NCBI RefSeq assembly: GCF_014495685.1
Contig: NZ_JACTVI010000035.1
Span: forward strand, 1 to 64,000
DNA length: 64,000 nucleotides
Source of the DNA: Streptomyces sp. TRM68367
GTDB taxonomy: Bacteria; Actinomycetota; Actinomycetes; Streptomycetales; Streptomycetaceae
Direction of reading: 5' to 3'
Made by a program: the position numbers and the translations under genes. Below the pieces are notes generated by a model. It was given only the letters and a program-made list of their open reading frames with translations. It did not search any database and was not told the DNA's origin. Every line of letters starts with the position of its first letter. The stretch's first letter is position 1. Of the stretch, positions 24,836 through 33,892 are shown piece after piece.

Positions 24836-25908
24836 GCTGCTGCTCCCTCGTCGCTGACGGTCAGTGGCTCGCCCAGCCCGAGGAGCGACCGGGCGTTGCC
24901 GGATTCGATGGCGTGGACCGTTGCCGCCGGGAGCGACGCTCCCCGCAGCACCTCCAGCGCGTCGGCGCGCCCGAACTCGCCGGGCGTCACCGGGAAGTCG
25001 CTGCCGAAGAGGATCCGTTCCTCGCCGAGCGCCTCGAGGGCGCACCGCAGCCCGGCGGCGTCGGCGGAGTGCGTGTCCGCGTAGATGTTGCCCGCGTAGT
25101 CACGCAGGTGGCGCAGCGCGCCGGAGGCCCGCGCCGCGTCGGCGTCCGCACCGCCGACGAGCCGGTGGATCAGGTCGAACCGGCCGAGCGCGAGCGGCAG
25201 CACACCGCCGAGCTGGCCGAACACGAGTCGCAGCCCGGAGTGCTGCTCCAGCGTGCCGCGCAGCACCAGGCGCATGACGCAGACGGTCGTCTCGACCAGC
25301 ATGGACAGCGAGCCGGTCAGCAGGTGCTCCGCGCGGCCGGGCAACGGCGGCTCGGACCCGAGCTGGAACTTCGCCGAGGGATGTACGAACAGGACGACGC
25401 CGCGCGCCTCGGCGGCGGCCAGTACCGGGGCGAACTCCGGGTCGTCGAGGAACCGTAACCGGCCGGTCGACGGCTCCAGGTACGCGGTGTTCATCGAGAT
25501 GGCGGGAATGCCGCCGTCCGTGGCCGCCCGCTCGATCTCGGCCTCGGCCGACTCGACGAACCGGGGGTCCACCCAGCGCGCGGCCCGCAGCCGCCCACCG
25601 GTCCGCACGGACCACGCCCGCATCTCGTCGTTGACCGTGGCGATGGTCTCGGCCGGCCCTCGCCGCCGCTTTCCGCGCACCGCGGCCGAGTGCAGCGCGG
25701 CCACGGCGTTCGAGCTGTGTGTCAGTACGGTGGTCTCGATCCCGTGCAGGTCGGCGTCGGCCAGCTGCCGCTCCGGGCCGTCGAACGCCGGGGACTGCCA
25801 GAGACCCGGGGGCCCCTCGGCCGTCGAGCCCGACTCGGCGAGCCACTCCAGGAACGCCGCCTGAACCCACGGCGGCAGGCCGTGCGCGTGCGCGTCGACA
25901 ACCGTCAT
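24832..25908 (-). CDS. Amidohydrolase-2 / ACMSD-like decarboxylase
   Basis: 358 residues. The metal ligands of the PF04909 family are visible: DAHAHG at the N-terminus, FVHPSAKF in the middle, and ILFGSDFPVTPGEFG near the C-terminus. Relatives include aminocarboxymuconate-semialdehyde decarboxylase and aromatic acid decarboxylases, so removal of a carboxyl group or hydrolysis of the polyketide is the likely reaction. Leu151 is encoded by TTA (25456-25458), implying dependence on the bldA tRNA. The ATG at 25908 overlaps the flavoenzyme stop. Confidence 0.86.
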   Translation of the reverse strand: MTVVDAHAHGLPPWVQAAFLEWLAESGSTAEGPPGLWQSPAFDGPERQLADADLHGIETTVLTHSSNAVAALHSAAVRGKRRRGPAETIATVNDEMRAWSVRTGGRLRAARWVDPRFVESAEAEIERAATDGGIPAISMNTAYLEPSTGRLRFLDDPEFAPVLAAAEARGVVLFVHPSAKFQLGSEPPLPGRAEHLLTGSLSMLVETTVCVMRLVLRGTLEQHSGLRLVFGQLGGVLPLALGRFDLIHRLVGGADADAARASGALRHLRDYAGNIYADTHSADAAGLRCALEALGEERILFGSDFPVTPGEFGRADALEVLRGASLPAATVHAIESGNARSLLGLGEPLTVSDEGAAA

Positions 25909-27206
25909 CGGGTCACCGACTCGACGTTCGCCCACTCCACGCCCTTGTTGCGGCTGCTGGCAAGGCGGCCCTCGGCGACGCCCTCCGGCGCGGCGTCGTG
26001 GTGCGGCTGCATGACGGCCAGCTCGGCGTTGAGGCCGGAGACCATGATGATGAAGTCGTCCCGGGCGGTCATCCAGCCGATCGGGTCGATCAGATCCTTC
26101 GCCTTGGCCCAGTACGCCTCGACGTCCTTGCTCGCGTCGTAGAAGAAGCGCACGAAGGACAGCACGTTGCCGAGGAACTCACGCAGGCCCTCGTCGTAGG
26201 CCTGCGCGAACTCCTCCTCGCGGTCGGGCTCCTGGAGCATCGCGGAGACGGTCGCCGCGGCCGAGCTGGCGCCCTTCATCGCGAGCGTGACCCCGGTGGA
26301 GAACAGCGGGTCGATGAACGCGGCGGCGTCGCCGACCATCAGGTAGCCGGGCCCGAAGAACCGGGAGCAGGTGTAGGACCAGTCCTTCGCCGTGCGACAC
26401 CCGGCGACCTGGGTGGCATTCCTGAGCAGCTTCTTGGCCTCGCGCGACGTGGCTATCTTGCTTTCGAGCAGCTCCAGACTCGGCCGGGTGTCCTCCGCTA
26501 TCCGGTCGTTGGGGCCGACGAATCCCACGCTCTGGGTGCCGTCGGACAGCGGGATGACCCAGAGCCAGCCGTCCGGGTGGTTCTCGACGAGGATGTTGCC
26601 CGACAGCTCGTCGGGAAGCCGATCGCCACCCTGGTAGTAGGTCCACACGGCCAGGTTCTTGAGGTCGTCGTGCACTTCGACCAGCCCGAACTCCCGGGCG
26701 AGAATCTTGGACTGGCCGGAGGCGTCGACGATGCAGCGGGCCTCCGCCCGGATCGGCTCCGTCCCGCGACCGATCGTGTACGTCACGCCGGTGGCCCTGC
26801 CGTCGGTGGTCAGCACCTCGCGCACCGACGCGTGCTCGATGACCATGGCTCCGAGCTTGCGGGCGTGCTCGAGCAGGAGGAGGTCGAACTCGGCGCGCTT
26901 GACCTGCCACGTGTAGTCGTAGGGGCCACTCTCCCCGAAGGCGATGCTCCAGAGCTTGTGCTCGGCTCCCCAGAGCAGCGAGATGCCTGCCTTGCGGGTG
27001 AAGCCGGCGGCGTCGATGGTTTCCCGGACGCCGAGTTCGTCGACGACGGCGTTGAGGCCCGGGATGAGCGACTCACCGATGTGATAGCGGGGGAACTGTT
27101 CCTTCTCCAGGACGAGCACGTTGTGTCCGGCCTTGGCCAGCAGGCCGGCCGTGGTGGCGCCGGAGGGGCCTCCACCGATGACGATGGCGTCGTAGGTTGC
27201 GGTCAT
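25905..27206 (-). CDS. Flavin-dependent halogenase-like oxidoreductase
   Basis: 433 residues. FAD motif GGGPSG at 11-16; FPRYHIGESLIPG, shared by halogenases and related monooxygenases; AAGFTRKAG with a lysine at 72 in the position of the halogenase catalytic lysine; and WLWVIP at 214-219, matching the WxWxIP motif that keeps halogenases from acting as monooxygenases. GDAAAFIDPLFSTG is the second FAD signature. It most resembles the phenol/ACP-bound halogenases (CndH, PltA-like). A chlorinated polyketide is a reasonable prediction, but some relatives with these motifs do not halogenate. SD GAAGGAGACG precedes the ATG. Confidence 0.87.
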   Translation of the reverse strand: MTATYDAIVIGGGPSGATTAGLLAKAGHNVLVLEKEQFPRYHIGESLIPGLNAVVDELGVRETIDAAGFTRKAGISLLWGAEHKLWSIAFGESGPYDYTWQVKRAEFDLLLLEHARKLGAMVIEHASVREVLTTDGRATGVTYTIGRGTEPIRAEARCIVDASGQSKILAREFGLVEVHDDLKNLAVWTYYQGGDRLPDELSGNILVENHPDGWLWVIPLSDGTQSVGFVGPNDRIAEDTRPSLELLESKIATSREAKKLLRNATQVAGCRTAKDWSYTCSRFFGPGYLMVGDAAAFIDPLFSTGVTLAMKGASSAAATVSAMLQEPDREEEFAQAYDEGLREFLGNVLSFVRFFYDASKDVEAYWAKAKDLIDPIGWMTARDDFIIMVSGLNAELAVMQPHHDAAPEGVAEGRLASSRNKGVEWANVESVTR

Positions 27207-27248
27207 GTCGGACGTCTCCTTCTGTTCCGTGGAACTTCCGGTCGTGCC

Positions 27249-28202
27249 TCAGCCGCGCGTGCCGGTGACGGCACGCAGCTCGTTCGTGTTGCCGCAGGGA
27301 TGGATTTCCTGTCCGCGATCGACCTTGCGGATCAGGCTCCGCAGTGTGGTTCCAGGCCCGACCTCGACGATTCGGTGCGGCCGGTGGTCAAGGATCCGAC
27401 GGGCCGTCCGCGTCCAGTGCACGGGTGCGGTGATCTGGTGGGCGAGGGCGTCGCGGTAGCGCTCGAGGTCGGTGACCAGCCCGCCGGTGACGCTGCTGAC
27501 CATCGGCGTGTGCCCACGGCGCAACGGCAGGCCTTCGATCGTGGCCATGAGTGTGTCCTGGGCGGGCCGCATGAGCGGTGAGTGGAAGGCGCCTGCGACG
27601 GACAGGGGCTGGGCGACGGCGATCGACTCCGCACGGATCGCCTCCCCTATCTCCTCGACGGTCGCGGCGTCGCCGGAGATGACGGTCTGCCGAGGAGAGT
27701 TGTAGTTGGCGATGACGGCGGTGCGCGGGCGCCCGTCGTCGCGTCGTCCGGGGTACCGCGCCAGGAACCGGGCGACCTCTTCCGGGTCGGTGCCCATCAC
27801 CGCCGCCATCGCACCGGCCCGCTCGTGGCAGCAGCGGGCCATGGCGTCGGCGCGCTGGACCACGGTCGCGGCGGCCTCGTCCAAGTCGAGCCAACCGCCC
27901 GCGACGAGGGCGGTGAACTCGCCGAGGCTGTGGCCCGCGACCAGTTGGGGTAAGACGCCCTCCGCGGCGAGCGCCCGCGTCATCGCCGCGCCGAACGTGA
28001 ACAGGACGAGCTGGGCCGTCCTTGTCTCGCGCAGCCGGTCCTCCGGACCGTGCACCATCGGCTCGATCACCGGACGACCCGTGACGGCCTCGACGTGTTT
28101 GAACACCTCTGTCAGTTGAGGCCGATCGTGCATCAGGTCGGCCCCCATCCCGACGAACTGACTGCCCTGGCCGGGATAGACGAATGCTGCCTTGATCGAC
28201 AT
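27249..28202 (-). CDS. Malonyl-CoA:ACP malonyltransferase (FabD-like)
   Basis: 317 residues. FVYPGQGSQFVGMG at the N-terminus, catalytic Ser92 in GHSLGE, His207 in GAFHSPLM, and VGPGTTLRSLI at the end. It would load malonyl units on the ACP. Many type II clusters borrow the fatty-acid enzyme, so a dedicated copy as the first gene of the operon is notable. Leu84 is TTA (27951-27953), so translation of the leading gene may depend on bldA. A GGGGGAG tract precedes the ATG. The gap to the divergent P450 is 415 bp. Confidence 0.92.
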   Translation of the reverse strand: MSIKAAFVYPGQGSQFVGMGADLMHDRPQLTEVFKHVEAVTGRPVIEPMVHGPEDRLRETRTAQLVLFTFGAAMTRALAAEGVLPQLVAGHSLGEFTALVAGGWLDLDEAAATVVQRADAMARCCHERAGAMAAVMGTDPEEVARFLARYPGRRDDGRPRTAVIANYNSPRQTVISGDAATVEEIGEAIRAESIAVAQPLSVAGAFHSPLMRPAQDTLMATIEGLPLRRGHTPMVSSVTGGLVTDLERYRDALAHQITAPVHWTRTARRILDHRPHRIVEVGPGTTLRSLIRKVDRGQEIHPCGNTNELRAVTGTRG

Positions 28203-28533
28203 CTCTGTACTCCCCCGTAAACTCCTGACGCAGTGGTCATACTCCCGGACTGTCAGTTAATGTGTCAATGGACGCCAAAGATGATCAGCTCTCGATACGA
28301 TTAAGCAGCTCGCCGCCATCGTCGCGCCATCGCGAAACTGCCGCGCCGACGCCTACGCGTCGACCGAAGACGTCCGACCACAAGCCACCGCAGGCCGGGG
28401 CCCCCACGAACAGCTGGGGCTTCACCGGGCCGGGCCGATCGGGGCGGATTCAGTCTTGGGGCCCGCGCGCCACAGCCGTAAGGATGTGGCAGGCAAAGCT
28501 AACCTTCCGTCTTATAAATCATCACAATAGAGA
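28203..28533. other. Divergent intergenic region of the polyketide cluster
   Basis: Intergenic DNA between the leftward operon and the rightward P450 gene, with no gene. On the minus strand a TTGACA occurs at 28268-28263 and a TATGAC at 28241-28236, but the spacer is 21 bp, longer than usual, so the operon promoter is only a guess. The composition is more AT-rich than its neighbours near 28500-28570. Confidence 0.4.
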
Positions 28534-28563
28534 TTGACAGCTATACCAATCCTCAGCTACACT
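28534..28563 (+). promoter_or_regulatory. Sigma-70-type promoter for the P450 gene
   Basis: TTGACA at 28534-28539 and TACACT at 28558-28563 are separated by 18 bp. This is a near-consensus HrdB-type promoter, 55 bp upstream of the P450 start. Transcription would start near 28570 and leave a leader of about 48 bases with a GAGGAGGG ribosome site. Confidence 0.6.
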
Positions 28564-28617
28564 GAGTAAAATTCCCGCGGTGCACGCCCCGAGATGTTCA
28601 GATGACCGAGGAGGGAA

Positions 28618-29865
28618 ATGATGAGTCCCTACACCCAGCAGGCGTCGACGGCCGAAGTCGACCGCATACTCGGCGAGTTGTTCTCGAATCCGGCGTGCGC
28701 CGCCGACCCGTACCCGACCTACCACCGACTGCGCGAGGTCGCACCGGTGGCTCGCAGCCAAGCCGGCCACTGGGTCCTGAGCGGGCACGCCCAGGTCGTC
28801 GAAGTTCTTCGATCGTCCGAGGTCGGGAAAGACGTACAGAGTTTCATCCGCGCACAGGGCGTCGAGAATTGGGCGGACCACCCGTCCTACACGCGCGTAC
28901 TGGAACACCTCATGTGGGCAAATCCCCCCAAGCACACGCGGCAACGAAAATTGGTGAGCAAGGGTTTCACGGCTCACTCCATCGCCAAGCTGGAACCCAA
29001 GATCGAGCAACTGGTCGACGAGCTTCTGACGCCCCTCTGCGAGAAGCCGGGAGAGGTGGACCTTCTCCGTGAGTTCGCCTTCCCGCTTCCGGCTTCGGTG
29101 ATAAGCGAGATCATCGGAGTACCCCGTGAGGACTGGCCTCGTTTCCAGCAGCTCTTCCGGGACGTGACGCTCTCGATGGAGCCGCGTCCGAGTCCGGCGC
29201 AACTGGCCACCGCGGACGGCGCGGCGGTAGAGATAAACGACTACTTCGAAGAGTTGATCACCAAGCGCCGTAAGCACCCGGCGGACGACCTTGTCTCCAC
29301 GCTTCTCGCGGCGGAGGACGACGGCGAACAGCTGACCCACCGTGAGCTCATGAGCCTGGTTCAGTTTCTTTTCGGTGCCGGGTTCGAAAGCACGACGAAC
29401 CTGATCGGCAACGGCCTCCTGGCGCTGCTGCGCAACCCCGATCAGATGCTCGCCCTTCGTCGCGAACCTGGCCTCACGTCAGGGGCGGTGGAGGAGCTCC
29501 TGAGGTATGACGCCTCCGTGCAGCTCAGCCCCCGGACCGCACGCAACGATCTCCGGCTCGGTGACGTCACGATCCCGGCCGGCGAATCGATCGTGACGTT
29601 GCTCGGTGCGGCGAACCGTGATCCGAGCCGGTACCGCGACCCCGATCGGCTGGACGTGCGCCGGACCGACGTCCAGCCGGTTTCCTTCGGCGGAGGCATA
29701 CATTTCTGTCTGGGAGCAGCACTTGCTCGGCTCGAAGGCCGGTTTGCCCTCCAGGGGCTGATGCGGAAGTTCTCCCGAATCGAACTCGCCGAGGAACCGG
29801 CGTGGAAGACGTCCTTGACCCTGCACGGGCTCCAGGGGCTTCGAGTCGACCTGACGCCTGCCTAG
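28618..29865 (+). CDS. Cytochrome P450
   Basis: 415 residues, bacterial class I P450. The I-helix is FGAGFESTTNLIG (acid-alcohol pair as ES/T), the K-helix ExxR is EELLRYD, and the heme loop is FGGGIHFCLGAAL with Cys about 364. It needs ferredoxin and reductase supplied elsewhere. As the first gene diverging from the polyketide operon it is probably a tailoring hydroxylase or coupling enzyme. ATG codons at 28618 and 28621 both follow GAGGAGGG; the second has better spacing. Confidence 0.94.
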   Translation: MMSPYTQQASTAEVDRILGELFSNPACAADPYPTYHRLREVAPVARSQAGHWVLSGHAQVVEVLRSSEVGKDVQSFIRAQGVENWADHPSYTRVLEHLMWANPPKHTRQRKLVSKGFTAHSIAKLEPKIEQLVDELLTPLCEKPGEVDLLREFAFPLPASVISEIIGVPREDWPRFQQLFRDVTLSMEPRPSPAQLATADGAAVEINDYFEELITKRRKHPADDLVSTLLAAEDDGEQLTHRELMSLVQFLFGAGFESTTNLIGNGLLALLRNPDQMLALRREPGLTSGAVEELLRYDASVQLSPRTARNDLRLGDVTIPAGESIVTLLGAANRDPSRYRDPDRLDVRRTDVQPVSFGGGIHFCLGAALARLEGRFALQGLMRKFSRIELAEEPAWKTSLTLHGLQGLRVDLTPA

Positions 29866-29929
29866 CGTGACGCGCCGGACCCCGGCGCACGAAGTTCAGT
29901 CTGTTCGCCACACAGGAACGAGGCCAAGA

Positions 29930-31150
29930 TTGAGTCCCACAGAGGTTAGTGAACCCGGGCAGCAGGGTTCCGGCCCATTTATGAAGCCCCTTCTTCCGCT
30001 CGCCCTGGCGACCTTCGCGGTCGGCACCGACGCGTTCGTCATCGCCGGGCTGCTGCCCGCCATTGCCTCCGATTTCGAGGTCAGCATCGCGGCCGCCGGC
30101 CAGTTAGTCACGGCATTCGCCCTGACGTTCGCCATTGCCGCACCGATTCTTGGCTGGCTGCTGAGCTCGCTGGACCGTCGCACGGCGCTACAGTTGGCGC
30201 TGGTCGTGTTCACCGTGGGCAACGCGGTCACCGCGCTGAGTCCCGACTACACGGTGGCGCTGTTCTCCCGTGTCCTCACGGCTGTCGGAGCGGCCACCAT
30301 CACGGCCACGGCTTCCAGCGCCGCGGTGGCGGTCACGCCGGAGGAACGGCGCGGGCGTGCGATGGCGTTCGTCATCGGCGGACTCACCGTCTCGACAGCG
30401 CTGGGCATGCCGTTGGGCAACATGATCGGCAGCGTCGACTGGCGTCTGACGCTCTGGGCGGTGGCTGCTCTCGGTGTCGTCGCGGCGATCGGCACCACGG
30501 TGGGGCTGCCCAGGATCACGCTGCCTCCGACGAGCCTCGGCGCACGCCTGGCGCCGCTCCGCAAGCCCGAGATGATCGTCACTCTGCTGGCGACCCTGCT
30601 GGTGATGGGCGGGCACTACACGCTCTACACCTACATCGGAGCGGTCACAGCGGATGCCACTGCTGGGTCGTTCGCCCAGGCACTGACCCTGATCCTGTTG
30701 GCGTGGGGCATCGGCGCCGTCATCGGCAATGTGCTCGCCGGTTACCTCGTGGACAGCCTTCCCACGGTCCGCGTAGCGGTCACGGCACTCGCTGCCGCAA
30801 CGCTCCTGCTCGGCATCAGCCCCCTCGCGGTCAACAACCTGGCCGTCGTCATCGTCTGGGCCGGAATCTGGGGCATCACGGACGGAGCCCCCTCGGTAAT
30901 CCAGCAATACCGGCTGGTCAGCTTTGCTCCCGCCTCGGCTCCGGTCCTGTTCGGCCTCAACTCCTCCGCGGTCTTCCTGGGCGTAGCACTGGGCGGCGGG
31001 CTCGGCGGCATCGCGCAGGACTGGCTGCCGGTGACCTCGCTCGGCCTTCCCGCGGCCTTCCTCGCTCTGGTCGCCACCGTGCTCACCGTCGTCCACACGA
31101 AGACAGCCAAGACGGAAGCCTCGCTGGTAGCCGTCCAGGTCGGCCGATGA
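29930..31150 (+). CDS. MFS exporter of the polyketide cluster (DHA1)
   Basis: 406 residues, about 12 membrane helices: LATFAVGTDAFVIAGLLPAIA in helix 1, GWLLSSLDRRTALQ for loop 2-3, and VSTALGMPLGNMIG in helix 5. It is expected to export the cluster product. A TTG at 29930 with AGGAACGAGG upstream is taken as start; the ATG at 29981 is the alternative and gives a more typical short N-terminus. Leu59 is encoded by TTA (30104-30106). The gene follows the P450 by 64 bp, so the two are probably co-transcribed. Confidence 0.87.
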   Translation: MSPTEVSEPGQQGSGPFMKPLLPLALATFAVGTDAFVIAGLLPAIASDFEVSIAAAGQLVTAFALTFAIAAPILGWLLSSLDRRTALQLALVVFTVGNAVTALSPDYTVALFSRVLTAVGAATITATASSAAVAVTPEERRGRAMAFVIGGLTVSTALGMPLGNMIGSVDWRLTLWAVAALGVVAAIGTTVGLPRITLPPTSLGARLAPLRKPEMIVTLLATLLVMGGHYTLYTYIGAVTADATAGSFAQALTLILLAWGIGAVIGNVLAGYLVDSLPTVRVAVTALAAATLLLGISPLAVNNLAVVIVWAGIWGITDGAPSVIQQYRLVSFAPASAPVLFGLNSSAVFLGVALGGGLGGIAQDWLPVTSLGLPAAFLALVATVLTVVHTKTAKTEASLVAVQVGR

Positions 31151-31922
31151 CGCAACGCAGGGGAGGCCGGTTGCGGGGCATCGGTTTTCGGCCTTCCCCG
31201 TCATGAACAAACTCGTTTGTGCATGGCCGTGCCGGGGGAATGTGCGGCAAGCAGGGGCCTGTTCCGGCCGACGACGACCTGCTCGCGCACGAGATCACGG
31301 TGCTGCACATCGCCTCCCGAAAGACCTACGGCGTCCCGCGTATCCACGCTGAACTGCGACGTCGGGGACGGCGGGTGATCCGTAAGCGCGTCGCCAGGCT
31401 GATGCGCGAGCGTAGGATCCGCGGCGCCAGCCGTCGCAAGCACCGCTCGCTGACCGGGCCGGAGAAGAAGGCGAAGCCGGCCCCGGACCTGGTCGGCCGC
31501 GACTTCCACGCCGAGCGCCCCGGAATCAAGCTGGTCGGCGACATCACCTATCTGCCCACCGGCCGAGGGCTGGCTCTACCTCGCCTGCTGGCTGGACCTG
31601 GCCACTCGCGAGGTCGTCGGCTACGCCATGGCCGACCACCATCGCGCCGAACTCGTCGTGGACGCCCTCGACATGGCCCACGGCCGGGCCGGGCTGGAGC
31701 CGGGTTGCGTCATACACAGTGATCGCGGCAGCGAGTACACCTCGACTCAATTCCGTGACCGACTACGGGAGTCGGCGCTGCGGCAGAGCTGCGGACGCAC
31801 CGGATCATGCTTCGACAATGCCGCCGCGGAGAGTTTCTGGGCCCTGCTCAAAGAGGAGATCGGCGCCCGAATCTGGCCCGACCGGGCCACCGCCCGGACG
31901 GAGGTCTTCGTCTTCATCGAGA

Positions 31923-33750
31923 GACCCTGTTGCCCAATTGATCTCATGCTGCGAGGTCGAGGGCGGCCAGTCGCGAAGTACGGGTGCAAGCGAGTGGGAT
32001 TTCGTTCCACCAGGCATCGAGGCGGATCAGGTTGACAGCAGTAGCTGTGAGCACGTGCGCGAGGTGAGTCTTGGCCAAGCCCACGTAGCGGGTGCGGCGG
32101 ACTCCGGCAGTCGCGACGGCCTGGTGGATGGTGCCTTCCGCCCCTGCTCGGGCTGCGTAGCGTTGCTTCCACTCGTCCGTGACTGCTCGGCGCGAACGCG
32201 TTCGAGCACCGCGTCCTGGTTCTGTGGGCGGACGGTCAACTGCCGTCCGTACTGGGTGGAGCGGGTGCACTGATCACGTACGGGGCAGGGTGCGCAGGTG
32301 ACGGTCGCGAAGCGGATGCGGATCGCGTCCCGGCCGTTGTTGTCCACGCCTTCTGTCCAGTACCTGCTCGTGGCACCGGTCGGGCAGACGGCTTGCTTGG
32401 CCTGCCAGTTGATGGCGAAGGCGGTCTTGCCGAAGCCGCCGCCCCGGGCCGCCTGCCGGGTATTGTTCGACCGCACCGGCCCAGTAACGGTGACACCACG
32501 GGAGACCGGTGCGGTCAGCAGCAGCTCGGCGGAGGCGTACCCGGCATCCAGCAGGTGCTCCGCCCGGCAGGAGACCTCTACTGGTGAGACGGTCGTGGAC
32601 TTCATCGACGACCATCGCGTCGTTGACCGTGGCGTCGGTCGTGACGACGTGGGTGATCAGGTGCGGGCGCTGTGACTGTTTGGGGTCGTCACAGCTCTCG
32701 CTGACGTGGATCTTGTAGCCGACCCAGGCGGATCCGCGTTTCTTCGCGTACCGGGCATCGGGGTCATAGGGCGAGGCGATCAGCACTCTGCTCGGCGGGA
32801 GATCGTCCTTCCCCCGCCAGGCCACCTCCTCTTCACCGTCGGCGACAGTGCGGGTGAACTGCTGCACCCACACGGTGCGCAGGACTGTCACGGCGGGCAC
32901 CTGACGCAGCCATGTCGGCGCCTTCGGCGTGAAGACGGCTTCGAGCAGGCGGTAACCGTCGGCGGCGATCTGCCGGGCGGGTTCGCGCCGCTCCTGCTCC
33001 TCCGTCGGCAACCGGTAGGCATCGACCCTGGCTCCGTACCGTTCCTGCCAGGCGGGGTCCATCGACGTGCGCATCCAGTCCGGCGCCGCGGCGGCGAGTG
33101 CTTCCAGCGCGGCCCGCAGTGTCTCCCCGACGAACTCCAGGCGGTTGAGGGACCGAACTGCGGCCAGGACGTGTGTCGAGTCGGTGCGCTGCCGTCCGCC
33201 GGAGGCGACCAGTCCCATCCCGGTGAGCCGCTCCAGCAGCAGGTCCAGGATCTTCTCCTCAAGACCGTGCGCGAGTAGCCGGTCCCGGAATCCGGTCAGC
33301 ACGGTGTGGTCGAAGCCGGGATCGGTCAACTCCAGGCCCAGCAGGTACTTCACGTCGATCCTGGCCCGTACCGCGTGTGCTGCCTGGCGATCGGTCAGGT
33401 TCTCGGCGAACTGCAGGATGCTGACCAGCGCCAGCTGGCCAGGCGAGACGCCAGGGCGCCCTCGGACCCCGAAAGCCTCCTTGAACTCCTCGTCCGCGAA
33501 CAGCGGGCCGAGGCGTTCACGGATCCTCATCGCCAGACAGCCCTTGGGGAAGGCAGCACGCGCCACGTCCCGCGTCACCGCGGGCACCTCCGCCCTTGAG
33601 TCCGGCCGCATAGACACCGCACCACCCCCAGTCCTCGCGGCCGGGCGCCCCGGTTTCACACCCTCGAACCGCTCTGCACCACACAATTCAGGAGGGGCAT
33701 GTCACGCGACCGATGATTACGTCAGAGTCACCCAATTGGGCAACAGGGTC
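31923..33750 (-). mobile_element. IS1182-like insertion sequence with intact ends
   Basis: 1,828 bp. The ends are inverted repeats of 18 bp, GACCCTGTTGCCCAATTG, at 31923-31940 and in reverse at 33733-33750. The flanking host sequence ATCGAGA is present on both sides (31916-31922 and 33751-33757), a 7-bp target duplication. It is inserted in an IS3 orfB gene. The transposase inside is frameshifted. Confidence 0.85.
31975..33611 (-). pseudogene. IS1182-family transposase with two frameshifts
   Basis: From ATG 33611 the frame gives the DUF772 part (LGPLFADEEFKEAFGVRGRPG, VSILQFAENLTDRQAAHAV) and RTDSTHVLAAVRSL, then GYKIHVSESCDD. Near 32590 the reading moves to a second frame with HLLDAGYASAELLL and CAPCPVRDQCTRS, and near 32200 to a third with WKQRYAARAGAEGTIHQAV and TRYVGLAKTHLAHVLTATAVN. 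All the catalytic blocks are present in total, so the damage is two small shifts, either real decay or sequencing error. Confidence 0.8.
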
Positions 33751-33892
33751 ATCGAGACCTTCTACAACCGCCGCCGCCTGCGCAAGCACAAGGTCTTCGG
33801 CTACCTCACCCCGGCCGAGACCAGGCAGCGGCATCAACACGCCCTCGTGGCATAGCCATCGAGTGTCCAAGATCACGGGGAAACTTCACAGG

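Larger units (their letters stand above)
31225..33870 (+). pseudogene. IS3-family transposase orfB, 5'-truncated, frameshifted and interrupted
   Basis: Left part: TYGVPRIHAELRRRGRRVIRK and the region up to GDITYLPT in one frame; after a shift near 31558, CWLDLATREVVGYAMADHHRA, IHSDRGSEYTS and NAAAESFWALLKEEI in another. These carry the DDE residues of IS3 orfB. At 31922 the gene is cut by an IS1182-like element and resumes at 33751 with TFYNRRRLRKHKVFGYLTPAE. Joining the halves across one copy of the target duplication restores FIETFYNRRR exactly. OrfA and the 5' end of orfB are missing. Confidence 0.8.

Noticed and set aside
25719..27581. 620-residue rightward frame over the flavoenzyme
   Set aside because: Crosses three well supported leftward genes and shows no domain; GC-frame artefact.
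30188..31210. 340-residue leftward frame over the MFS exporter
   Set aside because: Hydrophilic mirror of a membrane protein; no homology visible.
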